Shown here: piece after piece, positions 18,794-27,584 of the stretch
Numbering within the stretch: position 1 is the first letter of the stretch
How the letters are laid out: each line of letters begins with the position of its first letter
NCBI RefSeq assembly: GCF_000799735.1
Contig: NZ_JUHH01000001.1
Span: 682,001-746,000, forward strand
Origin: Methylotenera sp. G11
GTDB lineage: Bacteria > Pseudomonadota > Gammaproteobacteria > Burkholderiales > Methylophilaceae
DNA: 64,000 bases
Direction of reading: 5' to 3'
Notes under the pieces: model-generated
Seen by the model: the letters and a program-made list of their open reading frames with translations, nothing else
Database searches by the model: none
What the model was told of the DNA's origin: nothing
Position numbers and translations under genes: made by a program

Positions 18794-19282
18794 ATGAGCT
18801 TTTACGAAAAAGGACAGGCTGAGAAATTCATGCGATATGCCATTGCGCTTGGACGCAAAGGCATGGAAGCCGGCGACGGCGGGCCGTTTGGCGCAATCAT
18901 CGTTAAAGACGGGAACATCATAGGCGAAGGCTGGAACCGCGTGCTTTCGTCCAAAGACCCGACCGCGCATGGTGAAATCGTTGCGATCCGCGATGCCAGC
19001 AAACACATTCAATCCTACGACTTAAGTGGCTGCGAGCTTTACACGAGCGGCGAACCCTGCCCGATGTGCCTGAGCGCCATCTACTGGGCTCGCCTGGATC
19101 GCGTATTTTACGGCTTCAGCATACAGGCTGCTGCGACGGCGTTATTTGATGATCAATTGATCTTTGAAGAACTGGGCAAAGCACCAGTTCAGCGCCGGAT
19201 CCCCGAAATCCAGCTTCTTGAAGCAGAAGCATTAAAAACACTGGAAGACTACGTAGCCAATCCCAAACGCATCATTTACTGA
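18794..19282 (+). CDS. Cytidine/deoxycytidylate deaminase-fold enzyme, guanine deaminase (GuaD)-like
   Basis: A 162-residue zinc hydrolase predicted to deaminate guanine to xanthine or a related purine or nucleoside. The zinc site is seen as HGE (catalytic Glu) and PCPMC (two Cys ligands), with GGPFGAIIVKDG typical of the GuaD group. The C-terminus NPKRIIY resembles the tail segment that covers the active site in bacterial guanine deaminases. I prefer the ATG at 18794 (MSFYEKG), because GGGG at 18783-18786 is correctly spaced from it; another in-frame ATG at 18788 would be too close. Monocistronic, 76 bases after the GTPase gene. Confidence 0.82.
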   Translation: MSFYEKGQAEKFMRYAIALGRKGMEAGDGGPFGAIIVKDGNIIGEGWNRVLSSKDPTAHGEIVAIRDASKHIQSYDLSGCELYTSGEPCPMCLSAIYWARLDRVFYGFSIQAAATALFDDQLIFEELGKAPVQRRIPEIQLLEAEALKTLEDYVANPKRIIY

Positions 19283-19331
19283 GACTCAAGTGCCAGTTCT
19301 ACTCAGGTGTATTGATCCAATCCGGTTATTT

Positions 19332-20144
19332 TCACTGCCCGCAATGGTTGGGATGCCGGGGTTTGATCGCGCTGTTCTGGCTTGGCTTGCGCTGGGTCGG
19401 CCTTACGGCCAGGCCGGGCTGCAAAGGTGATTTTTTCCAGTTCGGTTTAAGCGGCGTCATGCCGGCCACTCGCTTCTTGGCCACGATAAAATACACACCG
19501 CCCATAAATGGCAGCCAGCGATTGCCGAGTTTATGCATAAACCGGAAACGCTGCCGCCATGTTTCCTGCTCAAATGGTGGAATATGGCAGCAGGTTTCTA
19601 CGGACAGGACTTCAAACCCCAGTAAAGTCAGCCAGTCTTTCAAACGGGCAAGCCCGATAAACCTGCTGTTCCATGGATAGGTTCGGGTACAGCATCGGCC
19701 TGAAACTATATTTTTCAACCCCAGTGCCAAACCCCACAGGCTCAGCGGATTAAACCCGGATATCAGCAAGTGCCCTTCCGGAATCATGACGCGCTCAGCC
19801 TCTCGCAGCGTCTGGTGAGGACGCTCACTGAATTCAAGGCGATGCGGCAACAGCAGCAGATCCAGGCTGGTATCGGCTATTGGCAGAAAGTCATCGCAGC
19901 ACTGCAGGTCAACTCTGGCTGCTGCGTCAGCAAAGTCTGAAGATACATAACGATAGGCAACACGCGAATTACGCAGCAGGTCCATCTGCGGGCAGCCCAT
20001 CTGCAAGGCATTGAAGCCGAACAAATCGACTACAGCCTGGTCATACAGGGGTTGCTCCTCCTGCTGCAGGTAGTGTCCCAGCGTACTGTCAAACCACGCA
20101 TGGCGGGCATCATTCACTTGCTGTTGATTCGGCTGCTCACTCAT
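19332..20144 (-). CDS. Class I SAM-dependent methyltransferase (type 11)
   Basis: A 270-residue protein. The central part is a methyltransferase core: LQMGCPQMDLLR near residue 48 is a weak motif I, DDFLPIADTSLDLLLLPHRLEFSERPHQTLREAERVMIPEGHLLISGFNPLSLWGL contains motifs II-III. The C-terminal about 40 residues are basic and proline-rich (KPNWKKSPLQPG..). Motif I lacks the usual GxGxG, as in other members of this family found beside gloB in proteobacteria. Divergent from gloB with a 73-base shared promoter region. Substrate unknown. Confidence 0.78.
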   Translation of the reverse strand: MSEQPNQQQVNDARHAWFDSTLGHYLQQEEQPLYDQAVVDLFGFNALQMGCPQMDLLRNSRVAYRYVSSDFADAAARVDLQCCDDFLPIADTSLDLLLLPHRLEFSERPHQTLREAERVMIPEGHLLISGFNPLSLWGLALGLKNIVSGRCCTRTYPWNSRFIGLARLKDWLTLLGFEVLSVETCCHIPPFEQETWRQRFRFMHKLGNRWLPFMGGVYFIVAKKRVAGMTPLKPNWKKSPLQPGLAVRPTQRKPSQNSAIKPRHPNHCGQ

Positions 20145-20217
20145 TACAAGGGTATTATTCCAATATAACGCAATATTCAGTAAAAAAATTGAAACCTTTT
20201 GCCAGATAATAGACGAT

Positions 20218-20994
20218 ATGCAACATCAAATACAAATTATTCCGGTACCGGCTTTTAATGACAACTACATCTGGCTGATCCACAACGGCGTCAAAGCCGT
20301 GGCTGTTGATCCGGGCGACGCTGTGCCATTGCTCAGCGTATTGAATGCACAGAGCCTGGAACTGGAAGCGATCCTGATCACGCATCATCACCAGGACCAC
20401 ATCGGCGGTGTTGATGCGCTGCTCAGCAAGTTTCCCGATGTCCAGGTATTCGCACCAAGACTGGAACGCTACCACTTCCGGCACGTGCCTGTCAGCGAAC
20501 CCGACAAGTTCAGATGTACCGGCTGGCTAACAGAAATCAAAGTGCTGGACGTACCTGGCCACACCCTTGGCCACATTGCTTTTTATATGGAACATGCCGG
20601 TAAAAAGTGGCTGTTCTGCGGCGATACGCTGTTTGGTGCCGGTTGCGGCCGGCTGTTTGAGGGCACCCCGTCACAGATGCTTGCCTCGTTGCAGAAACTG
20701 GCGGCGCTGCCACCGGAAACACAGGTATTCTGCACGCATGAATACACGCTGCAGAATATCGACTTTGCATTATCCATAGAGCCGGACAACGAAGCGCTGG
20801 CCAGAAGACAGCAAGAGACTGCCGCCATGCGCAAAGCGCAATTGCCCAGCCTGCCGTCTACGATCGCACTGGAACTGGCAACCAATCCATTTCTGCGTTG
20901 CGAATCAAAACAAATCCAGCTGTCAACGCACTTGCCAAACCAGCCGTTACTTCAGGTTTTCACAAAAGTTAGAGAGCTAAGAAACTCTTATTAA
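20218..20994 (+). CDS. gloB: Hydroxyacylglutathione hydrolase (glyoxalase II)
   Basis: A 258-residue binuclear metallo-beta-lactamase-fold enzyme that hydrolyses S-lactoylglutathione to lactate and glutathione, the second step of methylglyoxal detoxification. Metal ligands are visible: THHHQDHIGG (55-64), His115 in GHTLGH, Asp136 in CGDTLFGAGCGRLFEG, and His174 in CTHEYTLQN. The C-terminal substrate-binding domain ends in a typical FTKVRELRN-like segment. Glutathione-linked detoxification is relevant in a formaldehyde-handling methylotroph, but that link is only inference. Confidence 0.95.
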   Translation: MQHQIQIIPVPAFNDNYIWLIHNGVKAVAVDPGDAVPLLSVLNAQSLELEAILITHHHQDHIGGVDALLSKFPDVQVFAPRLERYHFRHVPVSEPDKFRCTGWLTEIKVLDVPGHTLGHIAFYMEHAGKKWLFCGDTLFGAGCGRLFEGTPSQMLASLQKLAALPPETQVFCTHEYTLQNIDFALSIEPDNEALARRQQETAAMRKAQLPSLPSTIALELATNPFLRCESKQIQLSTHLPNQPLLQVFTKVRELRNSY

Positions 20995-21163
20995 TCATAG
21001 TGTTATGATTAATATATAAAGTAATTTGCACTGGAATTTTACTTGACTTTACAAGCATCTATTCGTTACCATGCTGCTACCTTATGATTTACAGCGTACC
21101 CATGGAATTTCTATTGATTTGCGCATTGATCATTTCAATAAAAATATCCTGCGTCCCACTTGA

Positions 21164-23050
21164 ATGAAATCTTCCAGCATCAAATTATCAGTTCTCTCCT
21201 CAATATTGCTTGGCAGCAGCCTGCTGGCCAGCAAGCCACTGCATGCTGAATCCAACGTTGTCAGCAATGTACAAGGTGATGAGATCATCATCTACTCCGA
21301 TGAAAGCTTTAAACCGGCGCTGCGCGACATGGGCAGCCCAGGCAACGGCCAGAACGATTATTCCCAGAAAAACAGCGACAGGAAAAACACAAGCCCTTTA
21401 TCCAATGCCGCGCCGACATATAACAGCAGCCCGATTTATAACAGCGGTGATGGCGTCATGCCGAAAAGCCCACGTGATGACAGGATCACCAAGGTACTTG
21501 ATTTAACGATCCCCCCGAACGATACCTACCAGAATACACTGCCCCAGGTCGAAAGGGATGACTTGTGGCAGCGCATCAAGAACGGGTACGCCATGCCGGA
21601 ATCGACATCCAGCCTCACGCAGAAGCACGAGCAATGGTATAGCTCACGCCCTGACTATGTTAAGCGCATGGTTGAACGCAGCCAGAGATACCTGTTCCAT
21701 GTCGTGGAAGAAGTGGAAAAACGCGGCATGCCTACTGAAATTGCGCTGCTGCCCATGATTGAAAGTGCTTACAACCCCAAGGCCTACTCTACCAGCCGTG
21801 CTTCAGGCATCTGGCAATTCGTGCCGTCCACAGGCAAATATTTCGGCCTGAAGCAGAACTGGTGGTTTGATAACCGCCGCAATATTACATTTGCGACCGA
21901 CGCCGCACTGACTTACCTGCAGAAACTGCATGCCATGTTCGGTGCATGGGACCTGGCGCTGGCCGCATACAACGCCGGTGAAGGGACTGTATCGCGCGCA
22001 ATTGAACGCAACCGCAGGTTAGGCCTGCCTACGGATTACGAAAGCCTGAACCTTCCGCCAGAAACCAGGAACTACGTACCCAAGCTACAGGCGGTCAAAA
22101 ATCTCATGACCAACCCCGGCAACTATGGCCTCAATATCCAAACCATCGCCAATACCCCCTACTTTGCCAAAGTGACTGCCCCGGCACAGATAGATGCACA
22201 CCTGGCGGCCAAGCTGGCTGAGATCAGCGATGAAGAGTTCCTGGCATTGAACCCCAGCTTTAACCGCCCGGTCATTACCAACGAGAACAAGAACGTGGAA
22301 TTGCTATTGCCTATAGTGGCGGCACAGAACTTCAGGACCAACCTTGAAAACTACAATAAACCGCTGGTGAGCTGGAAAACCTATTTTGCAAAGAAAGGCG
22401 AACGCCTGGAAAAAATTGCGGATAAGTTTGGCATTCATGTCAGCAAGCTGCGTGATGTGAACGATCTGCCGGCTCAAAGCAAAATCAAGAAGACCGCGAC
22501 TATCCTGGTCCCCAACGGCAACCGTACGGACTTCAAGGCAGATGGCAATAATGCTGCCGGCACACCAGAAACCGCTTTGCAAAGTACAGATACGGATTTT
22601 TCCGCCAACCCGGAACATGGCGCCGCCAATATCAATCTAGCCGACAGTGAAGATGGTTCGTTCAGCAGCGAATCAGGTGATGAAAATGAACCAAAAGAAA
22701 ACCGCAGCGTCAGACATAAAGTTAAAAAAGGCGAGGTCATGGCGACTATTGCCAAGCGCTATGGCGTTAGCGTCAAGCAGATCATGGCCGCCAACTCACT
22801 GAAAACAAGCCGGGTAAAAACCGGCCAGGTGCTCAACATCAATGCTGCCGAAAACAGCAGTACAAAAACAAATAAAACAAATGATGCTAAAAAGACACAG
22901 TCTTATATCGTGAAACGTGGTGATACGCTGCATAGCATCTCCCAGAAGTTCGATGTTACAGTTGCAGACCTGAAGCGCTGGAACAAAAAATACAGCAGCC
23001 ACATCCAGCCCGGCAACAAACTTACCATTAAACAATCTGATGCCTCTTAA
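21164..23050 (+). CDS. mltD: MltD-type membrane-bound lytic murein transglycosylase with LysM domains
   Basis: A 628-residue periplasmic enzyme that cleaves glycan strands to 1,6-anhydromuropeptides. The N-terminal signal sequence is about 28 residues (KLSVLSSILLGSSLLASKPLHA, no convincing lipobox). A low-complexity Ser/Asn/Pro linker follows. The SLT domain (about 180-300) contains the catalytic Glu in ALLPMIESAYNPKAYSTSRASGIWQF near residue 200 and the AYNAGEGTV motif. Up to three LysM repeats follow: a weak one near 403-450 (FAKKGERLEKIADKFGIHVSKLRDVN), one near 520-565 (VKKGEVMATIAKRYGVSVKQIMAAN) and one near 578-625 (VKRGDTLHSISQKFDVTVADLKRWN). The gene starts the run mltD > peptide transporter > fabI. 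The ribosome-binding site is weak. Confidence 0.92.
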   Translation: MKSSSIKLSVLSSILLGSSLLASKPLHAESNVVSNVQGDEIIIYSDESFKPALRDMGSPGNGQNDYSQKNSDRKNTSPLSNAAPTYNSSPIYNSGDGVMPKSPRDDRITKVLDLTIPPNDTYQNTLPQVERDDLWQRIKNGYAMPESTSSLTQKHEQWYSSRPDYVKRMVERSQRYLFHVVEEVEKRGMPTEIALLPMIESAYNPKAYSTSRASGIWQFVPSTGKYFGLKQNWWFDNRRNITFATDAALTYLQKLHAMFGAWDLALAAYNAGEGTVSRAIERNRRLGLPTDYESLNLPPETRNYVPKLQAVKNLMTNPGNYGLNIQTIANTPYFAKVTAPAQIDAHLAAKLAEISDEEFLALNPSFNRPVITNENKNVELLLPIVAAQNFRTNLENYNKPLVSWKTYFAKKGERLEKIADKFGIHVSKLRDVNDLPAQSKIKKTATILVPNGNRTDFKADGNNAAGTPETALQSTDTDFSANPEHGAANINLADSEDGSFSSESGDENEPKENRSVRHKVKKGEVMATIAKRYGVSVKQIMAANSLKTSRVKTGQVLNINAAENSSTKTNKTNDAKKTQSYIVKRGDTLHSISQKFDVTVADLKRWNKKYSSHIQPGNKLTIKQSDAS

Positions 23051-23064
23051 ATAAAAATATCAAA

Positions 23065-24726
23065 ATGACAAACGCACTTTCGAGCTTTACTCAATCAGCT
23101 TCAATTGTTCTTGTCACCTTAATCATTTCCGCTTGCGGCTCTTCATACAATCCGGCTGCAACCAGCCAGGATTTATCCAAGCCTTATCCAAGCGAGGCCG
23201 GCGGCACCCTGATCAGCGCAATGACCGCAGAGCCCAGCGGCTTGATCTCGATGATTGCCGGCGAATCAGCATCATCGGCCATCAGCTCGAACATCTTCAA
23301 CACGCTGCTCAAGTATGATAAAAACCTCGAACTTGAAGGTGAACTGGTCAAAAGCTGGGAAATTTCATCCGACCAGAAAACGATTACTTTCAGGCTGAAA
23401 TCCGGCCTGAAATGGGCTGACGGCAAACCGTTAACGAGTGCGGATGCTTTATTTACATGGCAAGCCGTGACCGACGACAAAACAGCGAGCCCATACGCCT
23501 CTGACTTCCAGCTGGTTAAAAAAGCCGAAACACCAGACCCGCTCACATTTACCGTGACATACGCCCAAGCTTACGCACCGGCACTGGATAGCTGGGCAGG
23601 ATTGCAGATACTGCCTAAGCATCTGCTGCAAGGCCAGGATTTACACACCACTTCATTTGCACGCAACCCGGTAGGCAGCCATTACTACAAACTAGATCGC
23701 TGGACCCATGGCGAAAACCTGAAGCTATCCAGGAACCCTAACTCGGTGCTGGGCCAGGCCAAAATCGACCAGCTGATTACGCGCATTATTCCGGATAATT
23801 CAGCCCAGTTCCTCGAACTGATGGCCGACAACATTGATTATATGGGCCTCGACCCGATTAAATATTCGCGCATTATTCCGTCACGCCCGGCATTACAGCA
23901 AAAACTCGCGCTTTACAAAGAGCTTGGCAATAGTTATACCTACATGGGTTTCAATCTCAAACACAAACCCTTTGATGACGTCCGTGTACGCCGCGCCATT
24001 AACTATGCAATCGATAAACAGGAAATCATAGACGGCGTATATCTGGGCCTGGGCATCAATATCGCCTCCCCGTACAAACCAGGTACACGCTGGAGCAACC
24101 CCGCGCTCACCCCCTACCCTTACGATCCGGCCAAAGCGCGGCAACTGCTTAAGGAAGCCGGTTTTTCCGACACGGATGGCGACGGCATACTGGACCGCGA
24201 TGGCAAGCCTTTTGCGTTTGAAATCATCACCAACCAGAACAAGGAACGTGAAAAGTCAGCCGTATTGATCCAGCGCCGCCTGAAAGATATCGGGATTGAT
24301 GTCAAAATCCGCGCCATTGAATGGGCAAGCTTTATCAGCCGCTTTATTAAAACCGGAGATTTTGATGTAGTCGTGCTTGGCTGGGGCCTGGGGCTTGATC
24401 CTGACCAGTTCAATATCTGGCATTCTAGCCAGCAGGCGCCGGGGCAGTTTAATTTTATCGGCTACCATAATCCGGCAGTGGATCAATTGCTGGAACAAGG
24501 CCGACTTGAACTCAACCCTGATAAACGCATGAAGATCTATCATGAATTCGCACGCGTGTTACTGGAAGACAGCCCGATCGTATATTTATCCGCCGGCTAT
24601 GGCCTCACTGCCATCCATAAACGCGTAAAAGGTATTGATGACCCAGCCCCTCCGGCCGGCATTGGTCACAACTCCCAGGATTGGTATATTCCACAGCCGC
24701 TCAGGCGTAACGAAATAAGTCAGTAA
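23065..24726 (+). CDS. Peptide/nickel-type ABC transporter substrate-binding lipoprotein
   Basis: A 553-residue family 5 extracellular solute-binding protein (SBP_bac_5). A signal peptide ends at the lipobox LIISACGSS (Cys24), so it should be tethered in the periplasm. The fold is supported by KSWEISSDQKTITFRLKSGLKWADGKPLTSADALFTWQAV and the later VRRAINYAIDKQEII, LGWGLGLDPDQFNIW and GQFNFIGYHNPAVDQLL. It is closest in style to Dpp/Opp/YejA binding proteins. The ligand is unknown. It begins 15 bases after mltD and is followed immediately by two permeases, so it is one operon. Confidence 0.9.
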   Translation: MTNALSSFTQSASIVLVTLIISACGSSYNPAATSQDLSKPYPSEAGGTLISAMTAEPSGLISMIAGESASSAISSNIFNTLLKYDKNLELEGELVKSWEISSDQKTITFRLKSGLKWADGKPLTSADALFTWQAVTDDKTASPYASDFQLVKKAETPDPLTFTVTYAQAYAPALDSWAGLQILPKHLLQGQDLHTTSFARNPVGSHYYKLDRWTHGENLKLSRNPNSVLGQAKIDQLITRIIPDNSAQFLELMADNIDYMGLDPIKYSRIIPSRPALQQKLALYKELGNSYTYMGFNLKHKPFDDVRVRRAINYAIDKQEIIDGVYLGLGINIASPYKPGTRWSNPALTPYPYDPAKARQLLKEAGFSDTDGDGILDRDGKPFAFEIITNQNKEREKSAVLIQRRLKDIGIDVKIRAIEWASFISRFIKTGDFDVVVLGWGLGLDPDQFNIWHSSQQAPGQFNFIGYHNPAVDQLLEQGRLELNPDKRMKIYHEFARVLLEDSPIVYLSAGYGLTAIHKRVKGIDDPAPPAGIGHNSQDWYIPQPLRRNEISQ

Positions 24727-24728
24727 CC

Positions 24729-25751
24729 ATGCTTAAATATATTATCAAACGTGTTCTATGGATGATTCCGCTACTGGTCGGCATCAGCCTGGTTTCGTTC
24801 CTGATCATGCATCTGGCCCCAGGCGACATCACCAGCAATGAATCGGCCTTCAACCCGAAAGCCAGTGAAGAATCCCGCCAGAAGCTGCGTGAAATGTACA
24901 ACCTGGATAAACCGGTGATCGTACAGTATGGTTTATGGTTGAAGCGTATGGCTACGCTGGATTTCGGAAAATCATTCGCAAGCCACCAGAAACCCGTATT
25001 CTGGCAGACTACAGATAAAGACGGCAACGTGACCAAAGGGCTCATCCAGGAAGCGCTGCCGATCACCTTGATGATCAACCTGCTGGGGCTGGCGATTACG
25101 CTGCTGCTGGCAATCCCGTTAGGCGTGATTGCCGCGCGCAAATACCTGGGCTGGCAGGATCGCGCTATCACCTTGTTTAATTTCATCGGGTTCTCCATAC
25201 CGGGTTTCTGGCTTTCGCTGCTGTTGATGTACTGGCTGGGCGTCGTCAATAACTGGTTCCCGATTTCAGGCCTGCACAGCCTTAACTACGATTCATTCGA
25301 CACCTGGGGCAAGATCAAGGACTCCCTGAGTCATTTATTCCTGCCGGTGATCATTCCGTCCATTACCGGCCTGGCAGGCATCACCTTGTTTGTTAAAAAT
25401 GGCATGCTGGATGTGCTGCATCAGGATTACATCACAACCGCGCGGGCAAAAGGCCTCAATGAGCGCAAAGTGATTTATACACATGCGTTGCGCAATGCAC
25501 TGCTGCCGCTGATTACGATCATAGGCCTATCGATACCCGGCCTCATCGGCGGCTCCGTAATCGCAGAGACTATTTTCGCCATACCTGGCATGGGTAAGTT
25601 ATTTTATGACGCAGTGCTGATGCGCGACTTTCCGGTGGTGATGGGAATACTGACCATCGGTTCTGCATTAACGCTGCTTGGCAATTTACTTGCCGACCTC
25701 ATGTATGCATGGGCCGATCCGCGCGTAAGACGCGGTGTGGTAAAAGGATAA
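24729..25751 (+). CDS. Peptide-type ABC transporter permease (DppB/OppB family)
   Basis: A 340-residue inner-membrane permease with a DppB-like N-terminal TM (MLKYIIKRVLWMIPLLVGISLVSFLIMHLAPG) and the BPD_transp_1 domain from about residue 110. The EAA-type loop that contacts the ATPase is DYITTARAKGLNERKVIYTHALRNALLP. A hydrophilic insertion around residues 90-110 (HQKPVFWQTTDKDGNVTKGLIQEALP) sits in the periplasmic region. Only two bases separate it from the binding-protein gene. No ATP-binding subunit follows in the operon. Confidence 0.91.
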   Translation: MLKYIIKRVLWMIPLLVGISLVSFLIMHLAPGDITSNESAFNPKASEESRQKLREMYNLDKPVIVQYGLWLKRMATLDFGKSFASHQKPVFWQTTDKDGNVTKGLIQEALPITLMINLLGLAITLLLAIPLGVIAARKYLGWQDRAITLFNFIGFSIPGFWLSLLLMYWLGVVNNWFPISGLHSLNYDSFDTWGKIKDSLSHLFLPVIIPSITGLAGITLFVKNGMLDVLHQDYITTARAKGLNERKVIYTHALRNALLPLITIIGLSIPGLIGGSVIAETIFAIPGMGKLFYDAVLMRDFPVVMGILTIGSALTLLGNLLADLMYAWADPRVRRGVVKG

Positions 25752-25755
25752 CGAC

Positions 25756-26595
25756 ATGAACTGGCCCCTGTTCAAAAAAGCGCTTTCCAACCCTCTGGCA
25801 CTGGCTGGTTTCATAATCATCCTGCTGATATTCGTACTCGCGATGCTGGCACCTGTGATCGCGCCATTTGACCCGGATGAAATCAATGTGAAAGCGATCC
25901 TGCTTGGGCCATCCATGCAGCACTGGATGGGAACAGATGGCCTGGGACGCGACGTATTAAGCCGTATGCTGCACGGTGGCCGCATCTCGTTACTGGTGGG
26001 CCTGGTCGCTGTCGGCATTTCAACCCTGATAGGCATACTGCTCGGGGCGGTTGCCGGCTTCTATCGCGGCTGGGTGGATGTTTTCATCATGCGCCTGGTA
26101 GATGTCATGCTTTCGATCCCCAGTTTTTTCCTGATACTCGCAGTCATCGCTTTCCTGACGCCGTCCATCATCAACATCATGATCGTGATTGGCCTGACTT
26201 CATGGATGGGGGTCACGCGGCTGGTACGGGCCGAATTCCTGAGCTTGTGCGAGCGCGAATATGTCATGGCATCACGTACGCTGGGAGCCAGGGACTACCG
26301 CCTGATTTTCAAACACCTGCTGCCCAATAGCCTGACCCCGATCATCGTGAGCGCGGTATTGGGTGTTGCCGGTGCAGTGCTGATGGAATCAGGATTAAGC
26401 TTCCTGGGCTTAGGCGTACAGGCGCCACAAGCCTCATGGGGCAATATACTGACGGATGGCAAAGAATACATTCAATTCGCCTGGTGGTTGTCGCTATTCC
26501 CTGGATTAGCGATTTTAATCACGGTGTTAGGGTATAATTTGCTCGGTGAAGGCCTGCGCGATGCGCTGGACCCCAGGAGCGGACATCTCAAGTAA
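25756..26595 (+). CDS. Peptide-type ABC transporter permease (DppC/OppC family)
   Basis: A 279-residue partner permease with the OppC N-terminal segment (NPLALAGFIIILLIFVLAMLAPVIAPFDPDEI), the MGTDGLGRDVLSRMLHGGRISLLVG motif and the EAA loop EYVMASRTLGARDYRLIFKHLLPNSLTPIIV. It should form a heterodimeric channel with the preceding permease. The operon continues into fabI 53 bases later, and no ATPase gene is present. The importer must borrow ATPases encoded elsewhere. Confidence 0.91.
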   Translation: MNWPLFKKALSNPLALAGFIIILLIFVLAMLAPVIAPFDPDEINVKAILLGPSMQHWMGTDGLGRDVLSRMLHGGRISLLVGLVAVGISTLIGILLGAVAGFYRGWVDVFIMRLVDVMLSIPSFFLILAVIAFLTPSIINIMIVIGLTSWMGVTRLVRAEFLSLCEREYVMASRTLGARDYRLIFKHLLPNSLTPIIVSAVLGVAGAVLMESGLSFLGLGVQAPQASWGNILTDGKEYIQFAWWLSLFPGLAILITVLGYNLLGEGLRDALDPRSGHLK

Positions 26596-26648
26596 GTGCC
26601 GCATAGCAAAACAAATTACAGATTTAATAAATCATTACAGGATTCATT

Positions 26649-27434
26649 ATGGGATTTTTAGCAGGTAAAAAAGTACTCATCGCGGGCTTATTAAGCAACC
26701 GCTCAATCGCTTACGGTATCGCAGCGGCAATGAAGCGGGAAGGCGCTGAACTCGCATTTACCTATCAACTGGAAAAACACGAGAAAAGAGTGGCTGATTT
26801 AGCCGCTGATTTCGACTCTAAGATCGTATTGCCATGTGATGTTGCGGAAGATGCACAGATTGATGCCCTGTTTCCAGCACTGGCTAAACATTGGGATGGC
26901 CTGGACGCACTGGTACACTCCGTCGCGTTCGTGCCCAAAGTGGCACTGGATGGTGACTATCTGGATAACATCAACCGTGAGTATTTCCGTATCGCCCATG
27001 ACATCAGTTCGTACAGCTTTTCAGCACTGGCGAAAGCGGCTTACCCGATGATGGAAGGCCGTAACGGCAGCCTGCTTACACTCAGCTACCTTGGCGCAGA
27101 ACGCACCATGCCTAACTACAATGTGATGGGTGTTGCCAAAGCCAGCTTGGAAGCGAATGTACGCTATCTGGCGCAGAGCTTAGGCCCACGTGGCATCCGC
27201 GTGAATGCGGTGTCTGCCGGCCCGATTAAAACGCTTGCAGCATCAGGCATTGCCGACTTTGACAAAATGATAGGTTTCAATGAAAAACACGCGGCGCTGC
27301 GCCGCAATGTCACCATCGATGAAGTAGGCAATGCGGCAGCTTTCCTCTGCAGTGACCTGGCCTCAGGTATTACCGGTGAAATCACTTACGTGGACGGCGG
27401 CATGAACATCACCGCAGCGGGTGTGATTGACTAA
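26649..27434 (+). CDS. fabI: Enoyl-[acyl-carrier-protein] reductase (NADH), FabI
   Basis: A 261-residue short-chain dehydrogenase that carries out the last reduction of fatty-acid elongation. FabI features are present: the atypical cofactor loop [28 protein letters not shown], the active site [22 protein letters not shown] with the Tyr-(x6)-Tyr-like and Lys residues, and [21 protein letters not shown], the substrate-binding loop that triclosan contacts. ACAGGATTC provides the ribosome-binding site. A bidirectional terminator follows directly. Confidence 0.95.
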   Translation: MGFLAGKKVLIAGLLSNRSIAYGIAAAMKREGAELAFTYQLEKHEKRVADLAADFDSKIVLPCDVAEDAQIDALFPALAKHWDGLDALVHSVAFVPKVALDGDYLDNINREYFRIAHDISSYSFSALAKAAYPMMEGRNGSLLTLSYLGAERTMPNYNVMGVAKASLEANVRYLAQSLGPRGIRVNAVSAGPIKTLAASGIADFDKMIGFNEKHAALRRNVTIDEVGNAAAFLCSDLASGITGEITYVDGGMNITAAGVID

Positions 27435-27452
27435 GCAAGTCATACCTTGCAA

Positions 27453-27489
27453 ATAAAAAAGGCACCAATAAAATGGTGCCTTTTTTATT
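27453..27489. terminator. Bidirectional terminator between fabI and ppiD
   Basis: The stem GGCACCA / TGGTGCC has A6 before it and T6 after it, extended by A-T pairs, with a six-base loop. It serves the convergent fabI and ppiD transcripts. Confidence 0.9.
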
Positions 27490-27584
27490 CTGGATCGGTT
27501 TTATTTTGCATCAGGTCTGGAGAATTAAACCAGAGCCGGGCCCGCAAGCCCGTATCCCGGTAACCGGTCAGTTAATAGCCAATG

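Noticed and set aside
20155-20484. Minus-strand frame overlapping gloB
   Set aside because: It is antisense to conserved glyoxalase II motifs and has no family resemblance.
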